A DNA stretch of 64,000 nucleotides from Lichenostomus cassidix (taxonomy: Eukaryota > Chordata > Aves > Passeriformes > Meliphagidae): contig CM039210.1 in the NCBI GenBank assembly GCA_008360975.2, positions 19,429,007 to 19,493,006 on the forward strand. The letters are read 5' to 3'. The notes beneath the pieces were generated by a model. That model was not told where the DNA came from and did no database searches. It was given only the letters and a program-made list of their open reading frames with translations. Shown piece by piece: positions 24,779 through 37,949 of the stretch (the stretch's first letter is position 1; each line of letters begins with the position of its first letter). Position numbers and translations under genes: made by a program.

Positions 24779-26205
24779 AAGAGCAAATTTTATCTTGTAT
24801 TATTAGACTTATACCTTATTATTCTGATTTTTTTTTCTGATTGACTTGTCATTAGTGCTTCCCAGTTTTCTGCTACTATTAACTCATGTTCTTTAATGTG
24901 TTTGAGACCAATGTGAAGAAACTTGAATTCAGAGACTGATCCTTGAAAAGCTTCACCCAGTAACTTTTTTTTTTCTCCATCATTCTTTTTGGATTATGGT
25001 GATCATCTTCCTTTTGGCACTTTGTCTATACAGTTATGGTTCCTGTATAAATAACTTTCTCTGTGTTGACTAATTTTCCATGTGAGACTGCTTCAAATTA
25101 TTTTAAGTTATTCAGATATATTTGTGACTTTCCTTTGTTTAAAAAAAATATATTGGTGGTGTAATTACCACATACTGTCATGCTCTGTTTTTGAAGAAAA
25201 AATCAGAAGTCTTGCATGCTTTGCATGCTGTTTGCTTCAATCTAATAGACTTCCTGTTTCTAATTTTGAAATTTACTTTAAACTTTTTTCACTAGATCTG
25301 TTGTTTTGTATGTTCTTTCATAGATATGGAGATTATATTGAATTAATAAAAACTTTGATATTGCTACTATTGTCAGCCCTGTAATTCCTATTACTAAAAT
25401 GTTTTTCATTTTGCCTTTGTCATGTTCAAAACCATGATTCTTATGAAATAGAGGAGAGAAAAGTAAAGTATTTAGTATCGAGCTAGTGCATATCACTTCA
25501 TCTTGATACTGTTCTCACTGCTTGATAGCCTTGCTTTTCATGTTTTCTTATGGTTAAAGAACTTTTGCTGATCAGCTGACTTGGTAAGGTCACACTTGGC
25601 TTGGCTTTTTGGCCATTCTAGCTGGGTAACTACATTTCCAGATCTGTTTTATATGTGAATTTATCCTTTTTCAATGTCCTGTTTCTACTTTCTCCTATTG
25701 CTTTTTGTTAGAATAATAGTCATTTAGGATATGAGTGCTAATAAGATTAGTGAGGAATTGTGTGTTAATAAATCAGTTTTTATTGTGATCTGTATCATTC
25801 TTGTTGATTCACAGTTTATCCTTAATTACTCAGTCCCAAAATCTGTGGTAGAAGACAGAAGCCAAATAACCTTTAAAGATTTGTGTAAATTTTGCATAAA
25901 TTGCTGAAAGATGCTGCTTTCTATTTAGTATTAAAAAATAAATACAGATGTTACTTTTTGAAAGTTGGTCTGTATTTAAACCTTGTTTTTCTTCTCATAA
26001 TATAATTGTGGCCTAATCATTCCACAAGAAATAGTTACATTTCTGCCAAAGGTATTGTATTAAATTATATTGGCTTGTTAAGATACATGAGAGAATAAAG
26101 AATTGGTAGCATTCAATAAAAGTTCGGTTGCAGCTGCATAGTATGCACTTGTTTCACAGTGATTTCTGAGCTTAAAAAAATGTTGATTTCTTCCTTGTTT
26201 ATCAG
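24779..26205. other. RASA1 intron, unique sequence
   Basis: 1.4 kb of AT-rich intron with no recognised feature. Confidence 0.55.
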
Positions 26206-26326
26206 CATCAAGAACAAGTGTTTAATGATACAGTGGATGGAAAAGAAATCTACAATACAATTCGTCGCAAAACAAAGGATGCTTTTTATAAAAATATTGT
26301 CAAAAAAGGATATCTTCTGAAAAAAA
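26206..26326 (+). CDS. RASA1: RASA1 exon: SH2-PH linker and start of PH domain
   Basis: A 121-nt exon between tatcag and gtgagt. It encodes the linker with EIYNTIRRKTKDAFYKNIV and enters the PH domain at KKGYLLKK. The last base plus the next exon gives Ser at a position that is Gly in mammalian RASA1. Confidence 0.95.
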
Positions 26327-27300
26327 GTGAGTTATGTTTGATTTTATAAAATATATTTTTTTCTAAAAAATGCAGATATATATGCATATTTTGTGTAGTA
26401 GTGGTACTAATGGAGGCAAAATTGAAGTTAGCAAAAGGTTGTTTATGAAGGGCTGTGGTGCATCTATGATGATTTTCAAGTTGAAAATTAAGGCTGAATG
26501 TTTTTCCAAAATGTACTGTGGTTTATGTATGAATTAGTTGCAGAACCTTATCAGTTTTAGTCAGTGGACATTAAATAATGAATGATTTATTTTTGTTTTA
26601 GTCAGTGGCTAAATCCACCTTTTACTGGTACATCTAATTTGTCTTCCAACAAATCTCAACATGTTAATGCCTGGAGATTTATACTTTTTTAATGCTTTTT
26701 TTTTTTTCCTCCCCTTGAAATGTGAAACTGGTCAGTTTTTTTTATATATGTGTGTTTGGGGCATGTTTCTGATCCAGATTTGCATATACAGTATTCCCAT
26801 TTCTGGTTTTTAGTCATTTTGATTTAAGATATTGTGATGCAATTTGTTATGCTGATCAGTTTAGGATCAGAGTTTAGGAATAATTTCCTCATGTAAAGAG
26901 AACTCTGTTTCTTACTTAAAATAGCCATAATTAATTAGATTGCATACAGCATCATACATTATTTGCAAACTATATAGATGTAGTCTTCTCGCTGATATGA
27001 ATGGAGCTCACATGCACTTGTTTAATCCTGTTGAGATTAATGAAAATGTTTAGTGAACCATCTAAAATTGTACTTTAATCTGTGAAGAGGGTCTGATTTT
27101 CACTACATGCTGAAAAAATTGAGTATGTATATTGATATTATTGCTTAAACATAATTAACTTTACATTGTTTTTCTGTTTGTGTACGTTGTTCTTCTGTTT
27201 GTATTTTGACAAAAACCTTACTGTTTTCTTTTTTCTTAATTTACAAAATTTACATTTTCTTTAAAACAATATTGTAATTTCTTACTTGCTTTCCTTACAG
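26327..27300. other. RASA1 intron, unique sequence
   Basis: AT-rich intron within the PH-domain coding part. Nothing recognised. Confidence 0.55.
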
Positions 27301-27457
27301 GTAAAGGAAAGAGATGGAAAAACTTGTACTTTATATTGGAGGGAAATGATGCCCAGCTTATTTATTTTGAAAGTGAAAAACGAGCCACAAAACCTAAAGG
27401 ATTAATAGACCTTAGTGTGTGTTTGGTCTATGGAGTACACGACAGCTTATTTGGCAG
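27301..27457 (+). CDS. RASA1: RASA1 exon: PH domain core
   Basis: A 157-nt exon between cttacag and gtaggg. It encodes KGKRWKNLYFILEGNDAQLI and onward to HDSLFG, the central beta strands of the PH domain. The segment CLVYGVHD differs at two positions from the mammalian form I know. Confidence 0.95.
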
Positions 27458-29721
27458 GTAGGGCACTGGCTTTTAATTCTTGTACATGCAGCAGGACAGT
27501 TAACTACTAGTTTGAGGCATATACAAGATACAAACAATTTGTCACTAATGAGCATGTTGGCCTGGCACAATACACTTGGGTTTTGACACCTGACACGTTA
27601 CTGTCCACGTGTGGGGGTTTTTTTGGTTGGTTGTTGGGGTTTTTTTTTTTTAGCTTTTGCTGATTGTGAAATGGAAGTATTGTGACTCTTGGTTCATATT
27701 GCATTTTATTCCATAGTTGGTATAGATTGCAATAGCATATGTAGACAAATTGAACTGATTAATGGAAACTTAAGCCATGGCAACTTGATTGCTAGTAACT
27801 GTTCATAAACAGCTTCTAGTAAGAAATTTTAGAATTTAAGATTTTCTCATGTAATATGATGTGATAATGATTTGGTCTTTTGCACTGTCATTTTTCAGTA
27901 TTGTGTATTAATTGTTCTACATGCATTAAAAAGATTGTGAAGCAACTGTATTGAGTGTTTTAATAATATTGAACCAAGAATTCATAAGATCAAGAATTTT
28001 GTCAGTTCCAAAATGTCTGCATTCTTTTGTTGATAGGTATTGAAAAGCTAAATTAGGTGGATAATGTATCAGTGCTTTTCTGTTTAGGAATCAATAAGAA
28101 TCAGATTAGACCAACCAATGTTAGAGGAACAAGTTAGTTCATATAAGCAAATATTTTAAAAATTATTTTTGCAAGAGAGCATTTTCACAGTTTCATTTAC
28201 TGTACTAAATATGTCAACTGCAAGTGATTTGATTATTGGCAAAGACATTGAGAATCAAACCACTTCCTGATATCATTGATAACTATGATGAAAGAGATCA
28301 CACTTTTTTCCTTTGTTAATTACAAAAAAAATATGCAGTCCTCTGTGGTATAAAATAAAAAGAGGCGTTTGCTCCTGCAAATGTTATTTTTTCATAACGG
28401 ATTGAAAAACACATTAAACAGAAGCTCTGGTTATTCCAGGCATCTTAATATTTATTAAAAGTATTTAATCAACTTTAAGTCTTTTCACAGAGATAATGTG
28501 AAGATAGATGTTTAAAATTAGTGGCGTTTCTTAAGCTGCAAAGATCTGATGTTCTTGTAGCATCTGATTTTTATACATTTCTCAATAATTTTGAAAAATC
28601 TGCACAACTATTGCAATGAGGAGCGATAGATATGAGAGTACCATTAAAAAAAACCCTGAAATATTCCTCATGAAAATTGGCAATTATGCATGAAACTGGT
28701 GGAGACTGTAAACAAGGGGTGTTTTGGTTAATGGTGACTGTTGAGCAGCTTCTAAGAAACACTGTACTGTGGGTTAAAATGTATTTGGATAATAAGTAAC
28801 ACTGAAAGTGTGGGTAGAAGGAGATGTATGGTTGCACCTGCTTGGGTAAGCTGTTGATGAAGAACTGTAGTTGAGACAAAATTCCTCTTATTTTTACCAC
28901 CTACTTAAAATATCTTTCCCCTTTTCTCAGAAGTACAGTGAGGACTGTAGCTTTGCATGTCTTTGACAATAATTTAAGTAGCATCTGACCCAGCTACTTT
29001 TTGCCCCCCTCCTCAATCCTCCTGTGTGCATGTCCACAAAATGCCATGCCAGTATTTACCTAAACAATGGATGGGGGGAAGGGAAGACCAAAATATCATA
29101 TGCAAGTGAAGTAAGATCCTTCATGTAACTCTGTGTTTGGGAGAGCTAAATTACCTTGAAGGTAATGTGGAAGACTGTGTGTACTTGTAGTGTGCAACTT
29201 TTAATGTTAACAGTATTTTTTATATTTCTTGACAAATGAGTGTACATACATAAAATGGAGATGTTATAATCACATTTAAAGCTTTAAAAGTTTCTATGAC
29301 ACATATTTGATCATGATTCAGTACACATTTTATTAGCTGTGAGAGCTGTGGAACACGTTCAGATAAAGAATTCCTTATGTTAATATAGTTTCCTGAACTC
29401 CTAAAACAACAAATCCACAATGCATGATTAAGTGCTTGGGACGTAATGCTGAACCCATGCATCATTTAAAATGTGTGGTGAATAGTCCTCATAAAAGACT
29501 TGTTAAAGCTATCCAGATGCATTTTGCCTCAAGTGTCAGTGCACATGTATATTCAATGCAAACTGTTCCAAGTTTCTTAAATATTCTGAAGCAAACTAGT
29601 TGAATTGCAGTGCAGTTTTCTTGAAATTACATCATTCATTCCAACCAAAATGCACTTTTTAAGCATATAGAGACTTTTCTTGTTTTTTTTTTCCAACATT
29701 TTTGTTTTGTTTGATTTTAAG
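27458..29721. other. RASA1 intron, unique sequence
   Basis: 2.3 kb of AT-rich intron. No repeat family or exon recognised. Confidence 0.55.
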
Positions 29722-29809
29722 GCCAAACTGTTTTCAGATAGTAGTTCAGCACTTCAGTGAAGAGCATTACATCTTTTACTTTGCAGGAGAAACTCAAGAA
29801 CAAGTGCAG
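29722..29809 (+). CDS. RASA1: RASA1 exon: PH domain, late strands
   Basis: An 88-nt exon between tttaag and gtgaga. It encodes PNCFQIVVQHFSEEHYIFYF and AGETQEQVQ. The frame is continuous with the neighbouring exons. Confidence 0.95.
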
Positions 29810-30399
29810 GTGAGAGCTTTTGTTGGTAAATATAATTTTAAAAGCAAGTTTTTGTTTTGTAGTGTTTAATGATATTATCCTTCTCTAATAGAAAGCAAGT
29901 GTACGACATATGGTGGCTATGTCTACATTGGCAAATATTACTATGCAATAATAGCAGATCTGTAAGGGATATAGTTGGTGATGATAATCCAACACCTACA
30001 TTACCTATGTTTTAGGGATTCTACTTTGGAGAAGTTCTAGTCTGGTCCCATGAACTGAACTTCCATTAGTTTCCATTAGATATTTCTGGAGAATATATTT
30101 TGGAGTAGTTCAGTGCAAAAAAAAAAGTTCACTTTCCAGCACTCTTTCAACTAATGAACCAGAGCATGGTAACTGAGAGTTTTGCTTTAAGAGCATGTTC
30201 CTGATAAGAACTAAAATGCTAATGCAGGTATGCCCACCAATCAAAATCTGTTGATCCATTTACAGTTATTTGTCCTGTCTTAGGCCCTGATCTTGCACAA
30301 AATAAAAGTTTTTTTGTATTTTACATTGGTATCATTTAGTTATTAGCTCTCTAACAGTTAATGTTTGCTGATTAAGAAATGTAGAAATGGAGTTTAATT

Positions 30400-30655
30400 C
30401 TCTAAGTCACAGGAGCAGACCGGGGGTGGTTAACATCATTGCCTAAGGGTGTGATTGGAGAATTAGGGGCCAATATGCTAATAGGACAGAACTTATAAAA
30501 GGTGAAGGGCTCATGACCCAGGGTCCATTTTGGGTGTAGTCCCTCGAGGGGGACTTTGCTTGCCTGAATGTACCTTGAAGGCCTTGAATAAATTTGTCCG
30601 CTTTTTATACTCCTAATTTTGTCTTGGCCTCTGTTTCAGGTGGCCTGCCTAAGGC
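30400..30655 (+). repeat. Possible LTR remnant with TATA and polyadenylation signal
   Basis: A block with acttataaaagg at 30491 and gaataaatt (AATAAA 30587-30592) about 95 nt later, ending ggcctgcctaaggca. The spacing is typical of an LTR. I could not find a target duplication, so the limits are approximate and it could be another repeat type. Confidence 0.5.
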
Positions 30656-30659
30656 ATCA

Positions 30660-31573
30660 ATAGGAGAGCATATGGAAGATGTGACTATATTTTTATTCAT
30701 TAAGTTGTTTTGGTATTCCAGAGCTCTGAAATAGACATTTTGTGTCAGAAGTTAAGCTATGCATTTGATTTTATTTAAGAATGTGTAGTAGGCAGAATAT
30801 CCTGTCAGGACATGCAGAATATCCTGTCCTGTTTTCTGAGCATTTGGTATAATCTGCTTTTGGTTTTGATTTGCTTAACACTTAAGATGTTCACTGCATT
30901 TATACAGAATATTGGGATTTCTTTTATAAAATGATTCTGGTTCAGGTAAGTCAGATGTTTTACTGATGCTTCTGTTCTCAGAAGTCACAGTTGTCTGTAC
31001 TTTGGAACATTTCACAGAAGAATAGTTTTGCTGGCATACTAAGGAAAATGTGATGGTTTTCATATAATGTAAATATCAAAGCAGCTGTCCAATGGATTGC
31101 ATGTTGTCTGAGGTTTGTACAAACCATTAAGTGAATGTAATGTAATGTAGTGTTTGCCTCATACACGACATATGTTAGCTTCATGACATAGCTAGTGCCA
31201 TTGTGCATACTATGGTGCATTGTTCATACTTGCTGCTGTAAACTGTGACATTTAAGGGGATAGATTTTCCTGTTAGAAGGGAGAGTAAAGATGACTGTAT
31301 CTAGGAAATATTTAGATTAATTTAGAGTGTTTAGTAAGTTCTAGGGTTCTTTATTTGCTTTTTTTTTTATTTGAATAAGAAAGCAAGCTAATAAAAATTT
31401 TATGCATAGTTGACAGTTCCTCATTTTGTGGAAGGTTTTGAAACCTTAAACTTCACTCCCAAAGCGGTTTACCTGAGAATAGCTGCAATATTGAATGTAC
31501 CTGTATTTTAAAAATTATTAAATTGCACTTTGAGAGTAGCTAGCAGATCTTTGACCTACACCTTTAGGAACGT
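30660..31573. other. RASA1 intron, unique sequence
   Basis: AT-rich intron before the CpG-rich LTR. Nothing recognised. Confidence 0.5.
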
Positions 31574-31578
31574 TGGTC

Positions 31579-32490
31579 TGTCTTGGTTTGAAAGACAGGT
31601 GCCTGCTAAGAGAGGTAGAACCCTCCCTTAGGACAGAGAATGTGATCTCCCTTCCCTCTGAATTATTTTAATTTTGAAATCAAGGGCTTTCAGGCAAAGG
31701 TATGGGAAAAAGAATAACAGTTCTTTACTAGTATCTATAGCAGAGTAAACAAGCAATAACAAGAATAACAACAAACAAAACCAGAAACCAGTAGCAGATG
31801 ACTTTTTGAGCTGGTGAGCACTTTCCCATGTGGTGTAATCACGGTCACAAGCAGCAGGAGCGCTGTTGAGCTCCCAGCCGGGCAGGGCAGATGCGATGAC
31901 TACCGAGCGGCTGCAGGTGGCGCTGTGGCGCAGGGTCAGGTCAGCCTCACGCGGCTGGTAATGGCGGACAGGCCGAGAAGCAGGCAGGCAGCTCGGGGCG
32001 GCAAAGCGGGGCGGCGGGGGTAGGGGGCTGGTTCTCCCGGGCTAGCAGGGACTCTGCAGTCACGGTAGATGCCGCGGTCTCGTGCGGCGAAAGCGGGGCG
32101 GGTGGCAGGGACAGCCGGACTCCCCAGCAGCTGCTGCGAAAACGCAGCCGGGAGAGCGTGCACTTCCAGTGGGGAGAGGGGTTGGATCCCACACCTTTTC
32201 CCCAGCCAAAAGCTCACCCAGCCAGAAGGAGAAGGCAGAGCACAGTTGGATCTCCCGCGGTTGCAGCCAGAAGCAAAAGCAGTTGCAGCCAGAAGCAAAA
32301 GCAGTTGCTTTCCTCCCGGTGTCTGATGAACAAGTGCCGGTCCCAACGGCCGGCGGCGTGCCTCTTCCCTTTGCCCCACCTAACACAGCCTTTAGTCTCT
32401 TACAAAAGAATTGATGGCTCTGAGCACCCAGATATTTGTTGCTTAGTAACAGGGATGGAGAAAAAATTCCAATGCCCCCAACCTCCAACA
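31579..32490 (-). repeat. Solo LTR, CpG-rich, TSD TGGTC
   Basis: TGTCTTGGTTTGAAAGACAG at 31579 and CCTCCAACA at 32490, flanked by TGGTC (31574-31578 and 32491-32495). The minus-strand start, TGTTGGAGGTTGG, matches the nested LTR at 47323, so it is the same family. About 31850-32350 is strongly GC- and CpG-rich, unlike the surrounding intron, and contains a tandem duplication of about 22 nt (gcagccagaagcaaaagcag) near 32265-32308. Reading frames here are by-products of GC content. Confidence 0.92.
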
Positions 32491-32495
32491 TGGTC

Positions 32496-33110
32496 AAAGC
32501 CTAAATATTGTGTTTCATGAAAACTTACAAAATTTGAGGGCGTGGGATGTGAAAACATGAGAAATGAGGCTATAGCATATCTTCCACCTTCTCAAGTATC
32601 TACTCTGCTTTATGTATTTGTGAGCAGAGAGAATGGGGGTAAAGGTTATACTTTTCAGTGTTTTTCTGTTAATGCTGCTTTGTTTTTTGTTTGAAGCACA
32701 TAGAATAAATGCAACTGCATATAAAAATAGAGGAGAGAATGATCAGAACAGTTTGATTTGTTATCTGTTATTTTCTCAGAAGCAACCAAGTCTTGCTTCA
32801 TTTTATATACCATTTTTTATTTAATTAAGTATGACTAATCTGGAAAATGTATAAAGGTCACACTGTATATCCATTAGTAATGCTTGATATTTCTAAATGA
32901 GAAGCTTTCAAATTTGCAAATGTATACTTAGATTTACTGAGAAATATATGAATTTTGCTTCACTTTTCAAATTTTCATACACTGAGTTGTATACAAGTTG
33001 ATTCTTTTTAAGATAAAGAAACAACTTCAGATACTTTTTGATATGTCAGTTCTATTGCAAGGAGCTGAATCTGACTTTTTGTTACACTGTTTTGTGCCTT
33101 TATCTTTTAG
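32496..33110. other. RASA1 intron, unique sequence
   Basis: AT-rich, no recognised feature. Confidence 0.5.
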
Positions 33111-33188
33111 GACTGGATGAAAGCTCTGCAGATGTTTTGCAGTTTAAGGAAAAACAGTCCAGGGACATCAAATAAACGTCTACGTCAG
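33111..33188 (+). CDS. RASA1: RASA1 exon: PH C-terminal helix
   Basis: A 78-nt phase-0 exon between ttttag and gtgaag. It encodes DWMKALQMFCSLRKNSPGTS and NKRLRQ. The Trp is the invariant Trp of the PH C-terminal helix. Confidence 0.95.
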
Positions 33189-34631
33189 GTGAAGCTATAT
33201 GGATATGGGGGGAATGAGGGGAAGAGGTTGCCTCCTTGTTGCAAGATGATGATATATGTCAGAACTTTCCTTTCAACAATAGTAAATTCTGCATATATTT
33301 TCTTTTTCTTGGAGTTATAGAGTACCTTTGTTAAACCAATGGGAATGACTTCCACTGTATTATAATATCTATATACACAAAGATCAAAATGGTGTTTAGG
33401 CAATCGGCAGATGCTTTGCTAGGTATTAATTTCTGATCACATTTAAGTAAAAGTGTCAACAATTCAGCATTTGTATTGTCTTAACTCTTACAGTTCACCA
33501 GATTTGACAGACTTATGTCATGTGTAACCAAAATAATAGTATAACTAATATTATTTCTTTTTCAATGACAAATACATGCTTAACTGTGATTATGGTGTAT
33601 ATTCTTTTGGTTTCTTGAGAGTACTATTGCAGCCAGAATTTCTTTCAGAGGTAAAGGACAGATAGTCATAAATGACTACATAAGTGATGATTGAAGAATT
33701 ATGGAAATCAAGAATCCCTGGTATCTTTGAATGCTATGAATGTTGGAAGTAGCTGTTTTACCAGTCTATAGGAAAAGGAATATGTTTTATGGGTGTCTTT
33801 TTTTTTTTTTAAGAAATGCAGAATTATTCTGTGGTCAACATTAAAGATGATTGAATATGTCTGGAAAAGTAAACTAAATTAGATCAATTGATATATGAAG
33901 TGGCAGAAGAAATTTGGAGCCAAAAAAGTGAAGCACCTACAGAGTGATCATCTGAAATAATTTTGTACTTGCAAACACAAAGCAAATGTTAGGCTTCATG
34001 AAGGAATAGGATAGAAGATAGATGCTATTTAATATTTATGGTATTCTCGTTTAGGGTACAGTTAGTTTTGATCATCTTATATCAAAGTTATAAAGAAAAT
34101 GAGAAAATTATAGGCTGGAATGAGTAAAGGAATTTCCGAGTAAATAAGTGCGGGAAGTATTGGACTATTTAGAGGTGAAAAGTATAAAAAGCATGAATGA
34201 TCAAGGTAGATGAAGTGTATAAAGATCAAAAATCATACTTACATGACTGCCTCACAGAAGTTATATCGGTTTCAGGGTTTCTCAAATTGTCCTTTGAAAT
34301 TTCTGGTACTGAATATTTGCATTTAAATGAAATTTGGACCTGATCAAGTATGATATTTCCTGTATTTAACTAAATTGACTTCAGTTGATATCAGTAGATA
34401 TTTGATTAAGCTATGAATTGCATGCAATTCAGAAGTTTGTAAAATATTAGACTGTTTAAAATGTATTTAATGTAAATGAGTTGAGTGTTCACTTCTCATT
34501 TTTTGGAAATTGAGTTTCCAAGTGCTCTTATTTTGAGAATCTATGGTACAGACTACTATCTTCCTTATAACAGGGAGAAAACAGTGTAGTGTGTTAAATA
34601 AGGGAATTTTATGTAATCTACTGGTTTTTAG
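33189..34631. other. RASA1 intron, unique sequence
   Basis: 1.4 kb of AT-rich intron. No exon or repeat recognised. Confidence 0.5.
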
Positions 34632-35291
34632 GATAGAATACAATAGAATATTTCAGTTGAAAGGGACCTACAACAATCACCTAGTCCAACACCCTGATCA
34701 ATTCAGGGCTGACCAAAATTTAAAGCATAGTATTAAGTAAGGGCATCGTCCAAGAACCTCTTAAACACTGATGGGTTTGGGACATCAACCAGCTCTCTGG
34801 GAAAAGCCTGTTACACTGTTTGACCACCCTCTGGGTAAAGAAATGCTTCCTAACCTCAAGTCTAAACCTCCCCTGGTGCAGCTTTGAACCATTCCCACAC
34901 ATCCTGTCAGTGGATGTCAGGGAGAAGAGCTCAGCACCTCCCTTTCCACTTCCCCTCCTCAGGAAGCTGTGTGTAGAGAACAATGAGGTCACCCCTCAGC
35001 CTCCTTCCCTCCAAACTAGACAAACCCACTGTCCTCAGCTGCTTCTCATAGGACATTCATTCCAGCCCCTTCACCAGCTTTGTTGCTCTTCTCTAGATGC
35101 ATTCAAGGACCTTCACATCCTTTTTTAATTGTGGGGCCCAGAACTGCACATGGTATTTAAGATGAGGCTGCCCCAATGCTAAATAGAGCAGGATAATCAC
35201 CTCTTTTGACTGGCCGGTTATGCTGTGCTTGACCAGGATGTGGTTTGCCCTCTTGGCTGCCAGGGCTCACTGCTGACTCTGATTGAGCCTA
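34632..35291 (-). mobile_element. CR1 LINE 3' fragment
   Basis: Closely similar to the 3' part of the CR1 copy at 17128 (same subfamily; shared minus-strand text [20 protein letters not shown]), truncated at about 35290. A poly-G run of 10 lies nearby at about 35604. Confidence 0.85.
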
Positions 35292-35658
35292 ATCTGTTAG
35301 GAAAGCACGAAATGCAGCATTGTGTTTGGATTTGTCCATGGTTCTTACTTAAAATACAAGTCTTTAGCTTCAGCAGAATTTTCTATGTATAGAAAAGTTA
35401 GTAATTGCAAATCTTATAGTGATTGTTTTAAAAGTAAAAAATGAGTTAAAGCTATGGTGCTGGAGGTTTATTTTCAAGTTGTTGCTCTTACTTTGTCCCT
35501 GGTGCCTCTTAAAATCTTGTTTCATTATTCCTCTTCCCTGCTCTTTCTATTAGGAAATTATATTTTGTATTTAATATATATTCCTTAATATTAAGCCTCC
35601 ACGGGGGGGGGGGATTACATTCTTAAATAAATAAATAAACTTTGTGTATTTTCTTTAG

Positions 35659-35816
35659 GTCAGCAGTCTTATCTTGCATGTAGAAGAAGCTCATACGCTC
35701 CCAGTAAAACATTTTACTAATCCATATTGTAACATCTACCTGAACAGTGTCCAGGTAGCAAAAACACATATCAGGGAAGGGCAGAACCCTGTATGGTCAG
35801 AAGAATTTGTCTTTGA
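35659..35816 (+). CDS. RASA1: RASA1 exon: C2 domain, first part
   Basis: A 158-nt exon between ctttag and gtaagt. It encodes the start of the C2 domain, including NPYCNIYLNSVQVAKT and EGQNPVWSEEFVF. C2 domains bind membrane phospholipid. Confidence 0.96.
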
Positions 35817-36100
35817 GTAAGTATTAATCTTACTGAATTACTGAATTTCACTTGAAAGATGCATTGCATTTAAGATTCTTTGCACTATACTGTTTTGTAT
35901 CTGCTTTTTAAAAATACTGTATGCATGGTTATGTAGGATCCACAAATGCAGGGATAGAATTTTATGTATGAATCTAAGTATCTTTGTTAATATGATTGTC
36001 TTTGGCTGGTCATGAGAATTCAAGATTGAAATAACTTTAGAATAAATTTAAATGTTGTCCAAGTATAGTATTAATGGAGGCTTTTTGTCTTTCCCCCCAG

Positions 36101-36177
36101 TGATCTTTCATCTGATATTAATAGATTTGAGATAAGTCTTAGTAACAAAACAAAGAAAAGTAAAGATCCAGATATAT
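36101..36177 (+). CDS. RASA1: RASA1 exon: C2 domain, middle
   Basis: A 77-nt exon between ccccag and gtaagt. It encodes DLSSDINRFEISLSNKTKKS and KDPDI. The next intron is about 5 kb and includes an LTR fragment abutting a CR1 copy. Confidence 0.95.
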
Positions 36178-37949
36178 GTAAGTATTTCTATGTAAAGGAT
36201 GCTTATATATATAGAAACAATTGATAGAGTTTGCATTGCTCTTGTCAAACATTGTCACAAGAGAATTAAGTATATTCTACAACTATCATACAGCTGTATT
36301 GGTATGTTTTAGATGACTGTTACTGATTTTACATTAATGTTTTTGCAATAAGAACCTGCATGTTTTTAGTAGTAAAATGCACAGTAATCCAAAACTATAT
36401 ATCTGATGGCTTTTCTAGCTCTATTCCAGTATACTTATTTTGTTATACTGTGACCATGTTTACAAAAGAAAGAGAAGCTGTCAGAATTAATCTCCTTCAT
36501 AGAATGTTAAATTTCATTAAGTTAATTTCTTTAATTTTTTTTAAACTCAACTGTGTGGAATTACTTTTGTCCTTCTCAGGTTTTTTTTTGTTGCTTCCAG
36601 TGAGAAAGAAGGAGAAACAGTAGTACTTTCCTCACTTGAAAATAAATAAAAAACCCCTCCAACTTGACAGTCTGTAGAACAAAATTTGCCTTGGTCCTTG
36701 TAGCATCCTGTTCTTCCCCCCATTCTATCTCATCTGTGTTCCCAAGAATGTACTTCCCTCCTGTTATGTATACAGCTTCTTCAGCTGTTTTGTTTCTATT
36801 TTTCTATTCCAGAAAACTACTAACAAGACGGTAAGACTTTTCAGCTTTCAAAAAACAAAACAAAAAACCCCAAACCCAACCCACCAAAGCAAGCCCTCCC
36901 CCCAAAACCCACTCTTGAATTCTGAGTCACACAATGTGATTTTTTTGGCTTTCAAGATATTTTGTTTCCCACCATAATTGTCTTATAACTTAATTGCTTT
37001 GCCTCCTCTCTGTTGCCTGCAGAGCAGACACCCTCTCGCCCAACAGTTGTTCCAAGTACTTTTTTGGTGTGTTCAGACCTGTCCCAATGCCTAGCACAGT
37101 ATTGATAATCTGTTGCTGTGTTTTTGATTTGCATGGTATTGTGTTACTGGCCTGTTATGTTTGCCTCCATGTCAATTTATTTCTCTTTTTTTCCTCTCAG
37201 AGGAGAGATTTGTAGGGAAACTCTGACCAAAGTAGAAGAATTACTTTGAAGAATGAATGCTCTTGCCAAACCTAATTCAATTTCAAAACTGTTGCCCTTT
37301 CCTTTAACTAGAAAATTATCTGCATAGCAGAAGGAAAAAGATGTATTTCATTTGACAGACAGAAGGACTTTCTGATTGCAGTTGTGACCTTGTTATTGCA
37401 TGGTTCTATGCATTTGAGCTAGAAAATTCTTTATCTGGGCTAAAGCTTTGGTTAGTAAAAGACTCTTTCAAAGGATAATTCATGAATGGGATACTTCAGT
37501 AACCTCTTTTAAAGTGTTTTTGTATTTTCCTTCTCTCTGTCCAGATTAAGGAGGTTGTGCTACTTTTAGATGTATCCAACTGGTGGAAGGTTATTGGTCC
37601 TTTTCTTACCCAGGTTAAGAGGATTGGCAATGTTTTCTGATCATAGTTAGGTAGACTCTTAGAGCATAACCTAACAGTCCTTTCATTTTGGGATAAGGAT
37701 TAGACCATAACTTGAATTAACAAGCATCTCTGCCTACATCCCCACCCCATTAAATATTTGAAGTATATGAGGAGAAAAACTGAGCTAAGAGACCGTATCC
37801 AACTTGCCTTTGTGCAATGTTGCCTAAACCTCCAAAAGCAAGAAAATTGGTTGATTACCTTTCTGAACATTTCTCCTTTGTAGCCACAGTTTTTAAAAGT
37901 GGATTGCTCTGAAGTAAGAGTAATGTGAGGGCTATATTTTTTCAATATT
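36178..37949. other. RASA1 intron with an A/C-rich patch
   Basis: AT-rich intron. About 36845-36910 is A/C-rich low-complexity sequence. No exon recognised. Confidence 0.5.

Noticed and set aside
30400..30655. Cellular promoter with TATAAAA and a downstream AATAAA
   Set aside because: The spacing of the signals and lack of any exon fit an LTR remnant better; kept only as a low-confidence repeat.
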